A stretch of DNA of 64,000 nucleotides from Periweissella fabalis (GCF_012396505.1 NZ_JAAXPN010000006.1:1-64000); one strand, 5' to 3'. Shown: positions 29,831 through 39,539, counted from the stretch's first letter. Numbers and translations: made by a program. Notes: generated from the letters alone by a model not told the origin.

Positions 29831-30649
29831 CTACCCAAAATTACCTGAAATATAATCATTAGTTAATTTAACCTTTGGTCGGGTAAAGATCTTACGTGTT
29901 TCATCATATTCAATTGCTTTTCCCATATGGAAAAAAGCAGTATAGTCTGAGATTCGGGCTGCTTGTTGCATGTTATGCGTAACAATAACGATGGTGTACT
30001 TTTCCTTAAGTTCAAGTAAAGTATCCTCAATTTGTGATGTTGAAATTGGGTCTAAGGCACTAGCCGGTTCATCGAGCAATAAAATATCTGGTTTCATTGC
30101 AATTGCACGAGCAATCACTAATCGTTGTTGTTGCCCACCTGACAAAGCCAATGCACTCTTACCTAAATCATCTTTAACTTGATCCCAAAGGGCAGCTTGT
30201 TTAAGTGATGTTTCAACAATTTCTTCAAGTTTATTTTTGTCACGCATTCCTCGTTGCTTCAATGCAAAAGTAATGTTGTCTTTAATCGACTTGGCAAATG
30301 GATTAGGTCGTTGAAATACCATCCCAATATGACGACGCATTTCATAAACATCAACTTCTTTAGAATTAATATCAATCCCGCGGTACATAATTTGGCCTTT
30401 AACCGTTGCAACATTATCATTCATTCGATTAAGCGAACGCAAGAATGTTGATTTACCTGAACCTGACGCGCCAATTAATGATGTAATCTTGTAGCGCTCA
30501 AATTCTAAATCACCTTCTGATAATGCCTCGTTATCACCATAAAAAACATGGAGATCATGGGTTGATAACGCAATTTCTGCGTTTTCACCAAAGCGATAAA
30601 TATTTCGTAATGGTGCATTATCAGTATTTAATGCTTCATTTTCTAACAT
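29831..30649 (-). CDS. pstB: Phosphate ABC transporter ATP-binding protein (copy 2)
   Basis: Second Pst ATPase with Walker A GASGSGKST, signature [12 protein letters not shown], Walker B ILLLDEPASALD and VTHNMQQA. It carries an N-terminal extension of about 30 residues before the ABC domain compared with its neighbour. I place the start at ATG 30649, 9 nt after AAAGGA; an in-frame codon at 30724 would overlap pstA by 46 bases and lacks a ribosome site. Product 272 residues. Confidence 0.92.
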   Translation of the reverse strand: MLENEALNTDNAPLRNIYRFGENAEIALSTHDLHVFYGDNEALSEGDLEFERYKITSLIGASGSGKSTFLRSLNRMNDNVATVKGQIMYRGIDINSKEVDVYEMRRHIGMVFQRPNPFAKSIKDNITFALKQRGMRDKNKLEEIVETSLKQAALWDQVKDDLGKSALALSGGQQQRLVIARAIAMKPDILLLDEPASALDPISTSQIEDTLLELKEKYTIVIVTHNMQQAARISDYTAFFHMGKAIEYDETRKIFTRPKVKLTNDYISGNFG

Positions 30650-30678
30650 ACTTTTAATTCCTTTCAGATTCCCACGGT

Positions 30679-31566
30679 CTAACGAGCTGAGGTCAAACGC
30701 TTGTAGAGTGCCTTTCCAATCCAACGAGCTGAGATGTTAAAGATTAGGACAGCAATAATTAAAACTGCTGATGCACCTGCTGAAACTTGAGCGGCATCAG
30801 GTTGAATTCCTTCAGAGTTAATTTTCCAAATGTGGACAGCTAATGTTTCTGCTGGTCGCATTAAGTTCAATGGACTAGCTGCATTAAATGGATTCCAATC
30901 TGTAAAATCAAGGGCTGGTGCAGATTGACCGGCTGTGTAAATCAAAGCCGCCGCTTCACCAAATACTCGCCCAGCAGATAATACAACCCCTGTCACAATA
31001 CTTGGCAATGCTGCTGGGAAAATAACATGAATAACTGTTTCCCATTTTGAAAGGCCTAAGGCAGCCCCCGCTTCACGTTGTAAATCAGGAATTGACTTAA
31101 GCGAACCTTCAACTGAGCGTGTTAATAAAGGCAAATTAAAAATTGTTAAGGCAATCGCTCCTGAAAGGATTGAAAAACCTAATTGCAATTTAACAACAAC
31201 TAATAAAAAACCGAATAAACCAACAACTACTGATGGCAATGAACTTAAAATTTCAATTGCAGTACGAATAATAGTTGTAAAAATATTTTGCTTAGCGTAT
31301 TCGTTTAAGTAAATTCCAGCCCCTAAAGCAATAGGGAAAGAAATAATCATAGTAATAAATAAGAGATAAATTGAGTTAAACAATTGAAACTCAATCCCCC
31401 CGCCGGCTTGAAAGGCCAATGAAGGACTTGTTAAGAAATGCCAACTTAGGTGTGGTACACCATTAAATAGGATAAAGCCAAGTAACCCAGCTAAAAGAAG
31501 AATCACCAATCCGGCAATTAAATACAAAACTGCTGTAGCAATCTTATTAGTTAATTTTGCATTCAT
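30679..31566 (-). CDS. pstA: Phosphate ABC transporter permease PstA
   Basis: Membrane subunit with six hydrophobic segments. The EAA-type loop that contacts PstB is seen around REAGAALGLSKWETVIHVIFPAA (about 162-184). 295 residues. Its ATG shares one base with the pstC stop (TAATG), so translation is coupled. Confidence 0.94.
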   Translation of the reverse strand: MNAKLTNKIATAVLYLIAGLVILLLAGLLGFILFNGVPHLSWHFLTSPSLAFQAGGGIEFQLFNSIYLLFITMIISFPIALGAGIYLNEYAKQNIFTTIIRTAIEILSSLPSVVVGLFGFLLVVVKLQLGFSILSGAIALTIFNLPLLTRSVEGSLKSIPDLQREAGAALGLSKWETVIHVIFPAALPSIVTGVVLSAGRVFGEAAALIYTAGQSAPALDFTDWNPFNAASPLNLMRPAETLAVHIWKINSEGIQPDAAQVSAGASAVLIIAVLIFNISARWIGKALYKRLTSAR

Positions 31567-32486
31567 TATTTCAATTCTCCCTTCTTACCAATGACCCGAA
31601 TAATAATATTAAATACTAATGACATGAGCAACAAGATTAATGCTAATGTCCAAAGAACATCGTTTTGCATTGAACCCATGACGGCATTTCCAATACCTTG
31701 CGTTAAAATAGAAGTTAATGTCGCAGCTGGACTAGTTAAATTAGTTGGTAAGATTGGTGCATTACCAACCACCATTTGCACAGCAAGGGCTTCACCAAAA
31801 GCACGTGCCATCCCAAATACAATTGCCGTTAAAATTCCTGGTGTTGCTGCACGTAAAATAACTTTGTAAATTGCTTGCCAACGAGTTGCCCCAATAGCGA
31901 GGGCAGATTCACGGTAATATTGTGGTACTGAACGTAAAGTATCAACGGTCATTGAAGTAACCGTTGGTAATATCATGACAAATAAGACAATCGTTCCAGC
32001 TAGTACCCCAAATCCTGAGCCACCAAAAATATGTCGTTGTAGCGGTACAATAACCGTTAACCCAATAAAACCATAAACAACTGAAGGAATCCCTACCAAT
32101 AATTCGATAACTGGTTGTAAAATACGGGCACCATTTTTTGGTGAAATTTCAGTCATAAATACTGCAGTACCAATTGCAAATGGTGTTGCAATAATTGCCG
32201 AGAGCACTGTAATTAAGAATGATCCAACAATCATTGGTAGTGCCCCAACTTCTGGCTTTCCATGAGCATCAGTCGTACCAGGATTCCATGTTTTACCACT
32301 TAAGAAGTCCCAGATATTAATCTTATCAACAAAGAATGTTGACAATCCCTTTGAAGCAATAAAATAAAAAATTGAAATAACTACAACTGCAATTAAAATT
32401 AATGCCGCCATTGTAATTGACCTACCAAAACGTTCACGTTTAGTTCCAATTGATGTCTTTAATAAACTTTCACGGATTTGATCCAT
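31566..32486 (-). CDS. pstC: Phosphate ABC transporter permease PstC
   Basis: Partner permease of PstA with six membrane segments and the coupling loop YRESALAIGATRWQAIYKVILRAA. Start at ATG 32486, preceded by AGAAGGAGA; a more distal in-frame codon at 32522 has no ribosome site. 306 residues. First gene of the pst operon; unusually, pstS is not in front of it but 10 kb away (42329-43222). Confidence 0.94.
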   Translation of the reverse strand: MDQIRESLLKTSIGTKRERFGRSITMAALILIAVVVISIFYFIASKGLSTFFVDKINIWDFLSGKTWNPGTTDAHGKPEVGALPMIVGSFLITVLSAIIATPFAIGTAVFMTEISPKNGARILQPVIELLVGIPSVVYGFIGLTVIVPLQRHIFGGSGFGVLAGTIVLFVMILPTVTSMTVDTLRSVPQYYRESALAIGATRWQAIYKVILRAATPGILTAIVFGMARAFGEALAVQMVVGNAPILPTNLTSPAATLTSILTQGIGNAVMGSMQNDVLWTLALILLLMSLVFNIIIRVIGKKGELK

Positions 32487-32712
32487 GAGCACTCTCCTTC
32501 TAATTAACCCACTTAAGTACATAGTGCTCTTATGGACAGCTATGTATCAAAAGTACCTACATACTAGGTAGACAATAAAATTTATATTTACAAACTTACA
32601 TTAAATACACAATATTTTTCTAGTAACAAATTAAAATCACAAAGTATCACACACTCATTATTTAAATTCTTACTTGTATAATCTGCGTATATCCAAACTT
32701 ATCTACTAGGTT

Positions 32713-32766
32713 AGTATACGTAAATAACGTAAATCCACTGTAGTGGTAATGTAAATATTTTGTAAA
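32713..32766 (-). promoter_or_regulatory. pstC promoter with four-unit PhoP box
   Basis: On the minus strand TTTACA, TTTACA, ACTACA and TTTACG start at 32766, 32755, 32744 and 32733, exactly 11 bp apart. Nine bases further is a -10, TATACT (32718-32713). This is the layout of PhoP-activated promoters in Bacillus. The rest of the 363-bp gap between pstC and phoR is AT-rich and otherwise featureless apart from the phoR terminator. Confidence 0.75.
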
Positions 32767-32786
32767 TGTTCTTTAAATCAACTAAA

Positions 32787-32818
32787 AAAAGCCTAATCAA
32801 TCTTTTGACTTGGCTTTT
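32787..32818 (-). terminator. phoR terminator
   Basis: Stem with AAAAGCC/GGCTTTT outer and TCAA/TTGA inner pairs and a short loop, ending in a seven-base U-run, 31 nt after the phoR stop on the minus strand. Confidence 0.7.
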
Positions 32819-32849
32819 AATTTATTAAGTGCTTAGCTTTTATTTATAC

Positions 32850-34238
32850 TTATACGTTATTAAAAATGATTGTAACAGTTGTTCCTACTCCAACTTGACT
32901 TTTCATGCTAATTTCACCGTTTAATTTAGTAACAAGCTCTTTAACAATTGCTAAGCCTAAACCTGTCCCACTAGCAATCTGTTGCGTTCGTGAAGCATCA
33001 CCACGATAAAAGCGTTCGAATACTCGTGGAAGTTGTGTACTTGGAATTCCAATACCATTGTCTTTAATCTCTAGTTGCCAACCTGTTTTGATAGGTTGAG
33101 CAGTAATTACTACTGCACCCCCATCTTTATTGTATTTGATAGCATTGCTAACCAAATTCTTAACGATTTGTGTTAAGTAATTTTCTTTGGTAGTAACATT
33201 AAAGCTTACCGGTGTAGCATCAATAACTTCAACATTTTTATTGGCTGCAATTCGTGACATACTTGCAATTTCATTATCTAACCAGGTCTTTATCGCTATT
33301 TGAACATCGTCTTGTTCATCACCAACATCAGCAGTAGAAAAACGTGAAATTGATAATACATCTTCAACTAAATCAATCAAGCGTTTACTTTCGTTATTAA
33401 TAATCATTAAGAATTGATTTAAAGTAGCCGGATCATCTTTAGCACCAGCTAGTAAAGTTTCTGCAAAACCATTAATAGCTGTAACAGGCGTCTTTAACTC
33501 ATGCGAAGCATTTGAAACAAAATCAACTTGCATTTGTTCAAGTTGAACAACTTCTGTTAAATCATAAAGAATAATTACAATTTGAAAATGAGTTTGCGAA
33601 GTTTCATGATAAACCATCGTTACTTCTAGATGTTTAATCCCTTCATCAGTTTCAATTTGAATTGCTTTGCGTTGTTCTTCGTGTGTATCCATTATTTTTT
33701 CAAGTAATACCGTTAATGCGTAGTGATTCGTAATGATGCTATATAATGGTTCGCCAATAATTAAATTAACACCTAATAAATTATTAGCAGCCGCATTCAT
33801 TATTTTTATTTTACGATGATGATTAACGACTAATACCCCAACTGGTAGATGTTGAATTAAAGTTGTCAATTCACCTTCACGGCGCCGTAACCAATATACT
33901 TTGTTACTTTCAAATGACTGAACGTTATTGATTGCATTAATCACGTCATAGTATGGATCGCCCTTATCCAATAATATATGACTAGGATTTTTTTCAGCTG
34001 CAATAGCTTCTAGCTTCTCTGTCATGATGTTCAGATATGATTGACGTTGCATAACAATCATGGCATACATGCCAATTTGAACACTAGTTAAAATAGTACT
34101 TGCAATAATTGCGGTCCAAGCAAAATTTAATTTTAGCATCGTGTCCAAAACTCGGACTAAAATCAATGCAATGCTAATATTAATGCTTAGCAAGACCACA
34201 CTAATTAAAGTTATTCGTTGCCATACTTGCTTTTGCAT
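32850..34238 (-). CDS. phoR: Phosphate sensor histidine kinase PhoR
   Basis: Membrane histidine kinase that phosphorylates PhoP when phosphate is short. Two membrane segments (about 9-30 and 40-63) are followed by a short linker, a PAS domain (about 120-225), the HisKA dimerisation domain with NASHELKTPV (His246) and the ATPase domain with N, G1 and G2 boxes (LVSNAIKYN, DNGIGIP, GTGLGLAI). The extracytoplasmic loop is only about 10 residues, so it probably reads phosphate through the Pst/PhoU complex. 462 residues; three bp after phoP. Confidence 0.92.
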   Translation of the reverse strand: MQKQVWQRITLISVVLLSINISIALILVRVLDTMLKLNFAWTAIIASTILTSVQIGMYAMIVMQRQSYLNIMTEKLEAIAAEKNPSHILLDKGDPYYDVINAINNVQSFESNKVYWLRRREGELTTLIQHLPVGVLVVNHHRKIKIMNAAANNLLGVNLIIGEPLYSIITNHYALTVLLEKIMDTHEEQRKAIQIETDEGIKHLEVTMVYHETSQTHFQIVIILYDLTEVVQLEQMQVDFVSNASHELKTPVTAINGFAETLLAGAKDDPATLNQFLMIINNESKRLIDLVEDVLSISRFSTADVGDEQDDVQIAIKTWLDNEIASMSRIAANKNVEVIDATPVSFNVTTKENYLTQIVKNLVSNAIKYNKDGGAVVITAQPIKTGWQLEIKDNGIGIPSTQLPRVFERFYRGDASRTQQIASGTGLGLAIVKELVTKLNGEISMKSQVGVGTTVTIIFNNV

Positions 34239-34241
34239 TGA

Positions 34242-34949
34242 TTAATCCTTCTTAACTACAAATTGATAGCCAAAACCACGAACAGTTTTTAAAATTTGGG
34301 GATTCTTTACATCAACTTCTAACTTTTCACGAAGGTGTGATATATGAATATCTACCATTCGTGTCTCACCAGCATAATCATAGCCCCATACACCACTTAG
34401 AATTTCTTCTCGACTAAGTACGCGATTTTTACGTTCAACTAAAAATAATAATAGCTCAAATTCCTTTGGCGTTAAGTTAATATCATTACCTTCAATTGTT
34501 ACTGTTTTTCGATTTTTATCAATTTGTACACCAGAAAAACGTAATATTGCACCGTGTTCCTCATTATCATTTAGCATCGTCATTTCTTCATATCGCCGCA
34601 TAACTGCTTTAATTCGTGCTAATACTTCACGTGGACTAAATGGTTTTGTAATATAATCATCGGCGCCAATTTCTAGTCCTAAGACTTTATCAAATTCATC
34701 ACCTTTAGCCGTAATAATAATGATAGGTGTCTTAACTTTTTCTTGCCGCAATTTTTTAGTGACATCAATCCCATCCATTCCAGGTAACATCAAATCTAAT
34801 AAAATAACATCATATTGATTTGTACGCCCGGCTTCAAAGGCTTGCAAACCATCGTTTACAACTTGCACATCGTAATTTGCTTGCTTTAAATTATATTCGA
34901 GCAATGTTGCAATTGCCGGTTCATCATCGACCACCAAAACTTTTCGCAT
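34242..34949 (-). CDS. phoP: Response regulator PhoP (OmpR family)
   Basis: Receiver domain with acidic pocket VVDDE, phospho-acceptor Asp52 (LLDLMLPGMDG) and Lys in ITKPFSP, then an OmpR-type winged helix (about 130-235; LTPKEFELL and RTVRGFGYQF). It should bind TTTACA-like repeats, which are present upstream of pstC, pstS and phoP itself. 235 residues. ATG preceded by GAGGA. Confidence 0.93.
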   Translation of the reverse strand: MRKVLVVDDEPAIATLLEYNLKQANYDVQVVNDGLQAFEAGRTNQYDVILLDLMLPGMDGIDVTKKLRQEKVKTPIIIITAKGDEFDKVLGLEIGADDYITKPFSPREVLARIKAVMRRYEEMTMLNDNEEHGAILRFSGVQIDKNRKTVTIEGNDINLTPKEFELLLFLVERKNRVLSREEILSGVWGYDYAGETRMVDIHISHLREKLEVDVKNPQILKTVRGFGYQFVVKKD

Positions 34950-34981
34950 TTTTAAATCCTCACAGATACATATTTACTATA

Positions 34982-34990
34982 AGTATACCA
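34982..34990 (-). promoter_or_regulatory. phoP promoter (extended -10)
   Basis: Minus-strand TGG-TATACT (34990-34982), 33 nt before the start codon and downstream of the prfB terminator. Confidence 0.5.
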
Positions 34991-34999
34991 AACTAACAA

Positions 35000-35031
35000 A
35001 AAAGCGATACATCAACTGACGTATCGCTTTT
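35000..35031 (-). terminator. prfB terminator
   Basis: 11-bp perfect stem (35000-35010 with 35021-35031), 10-nt loop and U-run on the minus strand. Confidence 0.8.
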
Positions 35032-35047
35032 GTAAATGTTTTGTAAA
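35031..35047 (-). promoter_or_regulatory. PhoP box upstream of phoP
   Basis: Two perfect TTTACA units (35047-35042 and 35036-35031 on the minus strand), 11 bp apart, between the prfB stop and its terminator. It lies about 60 bp from the phoP start point, which is compatible with autoregulation. Confidence 0.55.
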
Positions 35048-35054
35048 CATAAGT

Positions 35055-36170
35055 TTATTCTGGATTTTGTAAACTCAATTTCCATTGTAAGTAAGCCATA
35101 ATAAATGGATCAATATTGCCGTCCATCACCGCTTGTGGATTACTTGTTTCAAAATTTGTTCGATGATCTTTAACCATGCTATATGGATGGAATACATATG
35201 AACGGATTTGAGAACCCCAGCCATTTTCCATTTGTTCCCCCGCAATTGCAGCCCGTTCTTGTTCCTTTTTTTCCATTTCCAATTGATAAAGTTTTGATTT
35301 TAGCATTGCTAAGGCTGTATCTTTATTTTGAAATTGTGAACGTTGGGCTTGGGAAGCAACCACAATCCCAGTTGGAATATGTGTCAATCGTACGGCAGAA
35401 CTAGTTTTATTAATATGTTGTCCACCAGCACCTGAAGCCCGAAAAACGTCCATTTTAATATCATCCCAACTAATATCAACTTCGACACTATCATCAATCT
35501 CAGGCATAACATCAATTGATACAAATGATGTATGCCGACGCCCAGCAGAATCAAATGGTGATATACGTACAAAGCGGTGAACCCCTTTTTCAGAACGTAG
35601 ATAACCGTATGCATTATACCCTTTAATGGCTAAAGTTACAGAGGATACCCCAGCAACATCATCAGGTTGGTAATCCATAACTTCGACCTTAAAATCATGC
35701 TGTTCTGCCCAACGAGTGTACATTCGGAATAAATTTTGACCCCAATCAGCTGATTCGGTTCCCCCTGATCCTGGATGAATTTCCAAAATTGCATCATTAG
35801 CATCGTAAGGTTCGTTTAATAGTTGTGCCAAACGATAACTCTTAAGTCGTTCCTCTAATGTAGTAATTTCAGTATCCAATTCAGCTTGTAAATCATCATC
35901 TGGCATTTCTACTAATAATTCGATGGTCGTTGCAATATTATCAACACTATCACTCAAAACCATATATTCGTCACGGCGCTTTTTTAATTGATTAGTTTCA
36001 TCAATAATCTTTTGTGCCGCTTGATTATCGTTCCAAAATTCGCTTTGGCTCATTTCATATTCATTTTCGGCAATTTGACCATCTAATGCATCCAAATCAA
36101 GCGAACCACCAAATTTAGTAACCTCTAGTTGCATACTTTCTAATTTTTTTCTTGCTTCACCTAATTCCAT
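35055..36170 (-). CDS. prfB: Peptide chain release factor 2, without programmed frameshift
   Basis: Reads UGA and UAA stop codons and triggers peptide release. The RF2-specific SPF tripeptide (VRISPFDSAGR) and the catalytic GGQ (RASGAGGQHINK) are present. Most bacteria carry an in-frame UGA near codon 26 bypassed by a +1 shift at CTT-TGA; here the corresponding place reads TCG CTT GAT TTG, so the gene is one open frame. ATG 36170 follows AGGAGGAG. 371 residues; follows secA, as is usual. Confidence 0.95.
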   Translation of the reverse strand: MELGEARKKLESMQLEVTKFGGSLDLDALDGQIAENEYEMSQSEFWNDNQAAQKIIDETNQLKKRRDEYMVLSDSVDNIATTIELLVEMPDDDLQAELDTEITTLEERLKSYRLAQLLNEPYDANDAILEIHPGSGGTESADWGQNLFRMYTRWAEQHDFKVEVMDYQPDDVAGVSSVTLAIKGYNAYGYLRSEKGVHRFVRISPFDSAGRRHTSFVSIDVMPEIDDSVEVDISWDDIKMDVFRASGAGGQHINKTSSAVRLTHIPTGIVVASQAQRSQFQNKDTALAMLKSKLYQLEMEKKEQERAAIAGEQMENGWGSQIRSYVFHPYSMVKDHRTNFETSNPQAVMDGNIDPFIMAYLQWKLSLQNPE

Positions 36171-36217
36171 TAATAAATCTCCTCCTTTTATTAGGATATT
36201 TCTCAATTTTTATATAA

Positions 36218-36252
36218 AAATCGCATGATTCATAAATCGAATCATGCGATTT
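36218..36252 (-). terminator. Terminator between secA and prfB
   Basis: 14-bp perfect stem (36218-36231 with 36239-36252), 7-nt loop, followed by UUUUAUAUAAAA on the minus strand. The prfB start is only 48 nt beyond. Confidence 0.75.
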
Positions 36253-36261
36253 CCGTATTAA

Positions 36262-38625
36262 TTACATTGTTAAGTTTTGACGAATTTCAGCTTTCATGAA
36301 CAAACGCGTCACGTCATATTCAATATCTGCAATCATTTCCTCAAACATCCGGAAACCTTCTGATTGATACTCGACAAGTGGATTTAATTGTCCATATCCA
36401 CGAAGTCCGATTCCTTGACGCAATTGATCCATTGCATCAATATGGTCTGTCCAATGACTATCTACAACTCGTAAAATAACCACACGTTCAAATTCAAGCA
36501 TTTGTGATGGTTCGTAAAGCAACTTAGCTTTTTCATCGTAAATAACAAGGGCTTTTTGGTATAGAAAATCAACTAATTGTTCCTTACTCTTACCACCTAA
36601 ATCATTCAAAGTAACTGATTCTTCAGGAACAATGACCGATGTAGCAAAATCAACAATTGCATCTAAATTCCATTCAGATTCTTTACCAAATGTGTGGGCA
36701 TCAACGACTCGTTTAATAGTGCGCTTAACCATTGGTAATAACACGTTTTTTAAATCTTCTTTTTCATCAATAATTTGATTACGTTCACGGTATATAACCT
36801 CACGTTGTTCTCGCATAACATCGTCATATTGCAAGACATTTTTACGTGAATCATAGTTATTACCTTCAACTCGTTTTTGAGCTGATTCAACTGAACGTGT
36901 GATTAAGCGATTTTTAATCACCGCTTCATCATCTTCAAGATTCATGCGTTCCATAATTGCACGAATCTTTTCACCACCAAAGCGTTGCATTAAATCATCT
37001 TCAAGTGAGAGGAAAAATTGTGAATATCCCTTATCTCCTTGACGTCCTGAACGCCCCCGTAATTGGTTATCAATCCGTCGTGATTCATGTCGTTCAGTTC
37101 CAATAACTGCTAAACCACCAAGTTCAGATACACCAGGTCCCAACTTAATATCAGTTCCACGGCCAGCCATATTAGTAGCAATCGTTACAGCCCCACGTTG
37201 ACCTGCATTTGCAATAATTTCAGCTTCTTTAGCGTGGTTTTTAGCATTCAACACATTATGTGGAATATTTTCATTATCAAGTAAATGCGCCAAGTATTCT
37301 GAAGTTTCCACAGCTACCGTCCCAATTAAGATTGGTTGCCCTTTACTGTGTAATTCTTTTACTAATTCAACAACAGCATCAAACTTGTTCTTTAATGATG
37401 GGTAAAGTAAATCTGGTTCATCAACCCGTGCAATTGGTCGGTTTGTAGGGATAGAAATAACTTCCATATTATAAATTTCACGGAATTCTTCACGCTCAGT
37501 TTGAGCAGTCCCTGTCATCCCTGACAATTTTTTGTACATCCGGAAGAAGTTTTGATAAGTAATATTAGCCATCGTTTTGTTTTCATCTTGAATTTCAACA
37601 TGTTCCTTGGCTTCAATCGCTTGGTGTAACCCATCTGAGAAACGGCGGCCATCCATAATCCGACCAGTAAAACTATCAACAATCATAACTTCATCATCAG
37701 AAACCACATAATCTTTATCTTTTAACATGATGTAGTTAGCTCGTAAACTTTGATCCAAATGGTGAGTTAATGCGGTATTTTCAGCATCATATAAATTGTC
37801 TAAGTTAAAGAAATCTTCTGCCTTCTTAATTCCCGCATCCGTTAAAGTAATTGTTTTAGATTCTAAATCAACTTTGTAGTCTTCTTTAACTGTCAACGTT
37901 TTGACAAAGCGATCTGCGCGTTGGTATAGTGCTGTGGTACCTGACGATGGTCCTGAAATAATCAACGGTGTCCGAGCTTCATCAATTAAAATTGAGTCAA
38001 CTTCATCGACAATTGCAAAGTTTAATGGCCGTTGCGAACGTTCTTCTGGATCAGTCACCATATTGTCACGTAAGTAATCAAAACCTAATTCTGAGTTAGT
38101 TGAGTACGTAATATCAGCTTGGTAGGCAACACGTTTTTCTTCTGGACTCATATCTGAAGCATTAACACCAACTGTTAAGCCCAGCCAATTGTAAACTTCA
38201 CCCATTTCAGCGGCATCACGAGCTGACAAGTATTCATTAACCGTCACCACGTGTACCCCATCACCTGAAATTGCATTTAAATAAACTGCCATGGTTGCTG
38301 TTAATGTTTTACCTTCACCAGTCCGCATTTCGGCAATATTACCTTCATGTAACACCGTTGATCCCATAATTTGAACTCGGAATGGGAATAAACCAAGGAC
38401 ACGTTTATCTGCTTCCCGAATTGTCGCAAATGCTTCGGGTAATAATTTATCTAAAGATTCACCTTTTTTGTATCGTTCTTTATATTCAGTTGTTTTAGCT
38501 TTTAATTCTTCATCGCTTAATGCCGCCATGGCATCAGCGTAACTTTCAACTTTATCAGCAATTTTGCCGAGTCGTTTTAAATCACGGGTATCGCTTTCAA
38601 TCCATGTGCGTAAAAAGTTAGCCAT
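36262..38625 (-). CDS. secA: Preprotein translocase ATPase SecA
   Basis: Motor that pushes preproteins through SecYEG. Walker [11 protein letters not shown] (about 101-110), DEAD-like [15 protein letters not shown], the preprotein cross-linking domain and the second ATPase fold ([20 protein letters not shown]) are all present. At 787 residues it ends at the helical wing domain and lacks the C-terminal zinc-binding CxCx8CH tail, as is common in lactobacilli. ATG after AAGAAGGA. Confidence 0.97.
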   Translation of the reverse strand: MANFLRTWIESDTRDLKRLGKIADKVESYADAMAALSDEELKAKTTEYKERYKKGESLDKLLPEAFATIREADKRVLGLFPFRVQIMGSTVLHEGNIAEMRTGEGKTLTATMAVYLNAISGDGVHVVTVNEYLSARDAAEMGEVYNWLGLTVGVNASDMSPEEKRVAYQADITYSTNSELGFDYLRDNMVTDPEERSQRPLNFAIVDEVDSILIDEARTPLIISGPSSGTTALYQRADRFVKTLTVKEDYKVDLESKTITLTDAGIKKAEDFFNLDNLYDAENTALTHHLDQSLRANYIMLKDKDYVVSDDEVMIVDSFTGRIMDGRRFSDGLHQAIEAKEHVEIQDENKTMANITYQNFFRMYKKLSGMTGTAQTEREEFREIYNMEVISIPTNRPIARVDEPDLLYPSLKNKFDAVVELVKELHSKGQPILIGTVAVETSEYLAHLLDNENIPHNVLNAKNHAKEAEIIANAGQRGAVTIATNMAGRGTDIKLGPGVSELGGLAVIGTERHESRRIDNQLRGRSGRQGDKGYSQFFLSLEDDLMQRFGGEKIRAIMERMNLEDDEAVIKNRLITRSVESAQKRVEGNNYDSRKNVLQYDDVMREQREVIYRERNQIIDEKEDLKNVLLPMVKRTIKRVVDAHTFGKESEWNLDAIVDFATSVIVPEESVTLNDLGGKSKEQLVDFLYQKALVIYDEKAKLLYEPSQMLEFERVVILRVVDSHWTDHIDAMDQLRQGIGLRGYGQLNPLVEYQSEGFRMFEEMIADIEYDVTRLFMKAEIRQNLTM

Positions 38626-38698
38626 AAATCTAAATCCTTCTTTTCAATTCGATTTTCATTTTTAAATATTGATACTTAGTTAAAATACTCCAACCTAT

Positions 38699-38707
38699 AT
38701 ATTATCA
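38699..38707 (-). promoter_or_regulatory. secA promoter candidate
   Basis: Minus-strand TGA-TAATAT (38707-38699), an extended -10 about 70 nt before the secA start. The -35 is weak. Confidence 0.35.
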
Positions 38708-38807
38708 GAAATTATTCAATGATTAAAGAACTCACCATAAAAAACCAATTTTTATGTGTATTATAATACTTTCTTTACTATAAAATAACCAGAATGGTAG
38801 CGTAAAA

Positions 38808-38840
38808 AAGCAGCCATCTTAATTAATAAGGTGACTGCTT
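38808..38840 (-). terminator. hpf terminator
   Basis: 13-nt arms (38808-38820 and 38828-38840) pairing with one wobble and one mismatch on the minus strand, then a six-base U-run; 22 nt after the hpf stop. Confidence 0.7.
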
Positions 38841-38861
38841 AAAATAAACATTATTATTTAA

Positions 38862-39413
38862 CTAATTACGCTCAGCTTCAATCAAGCCATAACGTCCATC
38901 CGCGCGACGGTAAACAACATTTACTCGTTGATCTTCATCTTCAAAAATAAAAAATTCATGCCCAAGTAATTCCATTTGAAGAACAGCTTCTTCTGAATCC
39001 ATTGGTTTTAATGAAATATGTTTATTGCGGACAATTTCTAAATTATCTTCTGATTCAACTTCCGCATCGACAATTTCACCAGTAAAGTCAACTCCTTTGT
39101 ACCCCTTTTCGCGTGACTTACGATTAACCTTGGTCTTATGCTTACGGATTTGACGTTCCAATTTATCAACTACTAAATCAATAGCGGCATATAAATCGTC
39201 TCGGGTATCTTCAGCACGTAAAGTTAAGTATGGAAGTGGAATCGTTACTTCAACTTTAGCAGCCTTTTCTGGGTAAACGCCCACCTTCACATGTGCTAAA
39301 GAATCCGTTGTATTGTCTAATAGACGGTTTAATTTTTCTAAACGTTTTTCAACATATTCACGGATAGCATCTGTAACTTCAATGTTTACACCACGTACAT
39401 CAATTTTTAACAT
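38862..39413 (-). CDS. hpf: Ribosome hibernation promoting factor, long form
   Basis: Joins 70S ribosomes into inactive 100S dimers in stationary phase. The S30AE domain (about 1-105; VTDAIREYVEKRLEKLNRLL) is followed by a linker and the C-terminal dimerisation domain (about 125-183; IVRNKHISLKPMDSEEAV), which defines the long form. 183 residues is normal. The leader has its own promoter (39500-39528) and two hairpins, suggesting post-transcriptional control. Confidence 0.95.
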   Translation of the reverse strand: MLKIDVRGVNIEVTDAIREYVEKRLEKLNRLLDNTTDSLAHVKVGVYPEKAAKVEVTIPLPYLTLRAEDTRDDLYAAIDLVVDKLERQIRKHKTKVNRKSREKGYKGVDFTGEIVDAEVESEDNLEIVRNKHISLKPMDSEEAVLQMELLGHEFFIFEDEDQRVNVVYRRADGRYGLIEAERN

Positions 39414-39432
39414 AATAAAAATCCCCCTTCGA

Positions 39433-39485
39433 CTTGAAAGATTAGCCTTTCAAGATTTTGGTGTTAGCAAATATATTGCATTTGC
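39433..39485 (-). promoter_or_regulatory. Two hairpins in the hpf leader
   Basis: Perfect 8-bp hairpin (39433-39440 with 39447-39454) and a 6-bp hairpin (39467-39472 with 39480-39485) lie between the promoter and the start codon. The first ends about 8 nt from the GGGGG ribosome site and could affect its access. Confidence 0.5.
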
Positions 39486-39499
39486 TTACCTTAATTGTA

Positions 39500-39528
39500 A
39501 TTATAAACCATTTTTGCATTAAATGTAA
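39500..39528 (-). promoter_or_regulatory. hpf promoter
   Basis: TTACAT (39528-39523), 17-nt spacer, TATAAT (39505-39500) on the minus strand. Confidence 0.7.
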
Positions 39529-39539
39529 ACGAATTCACT

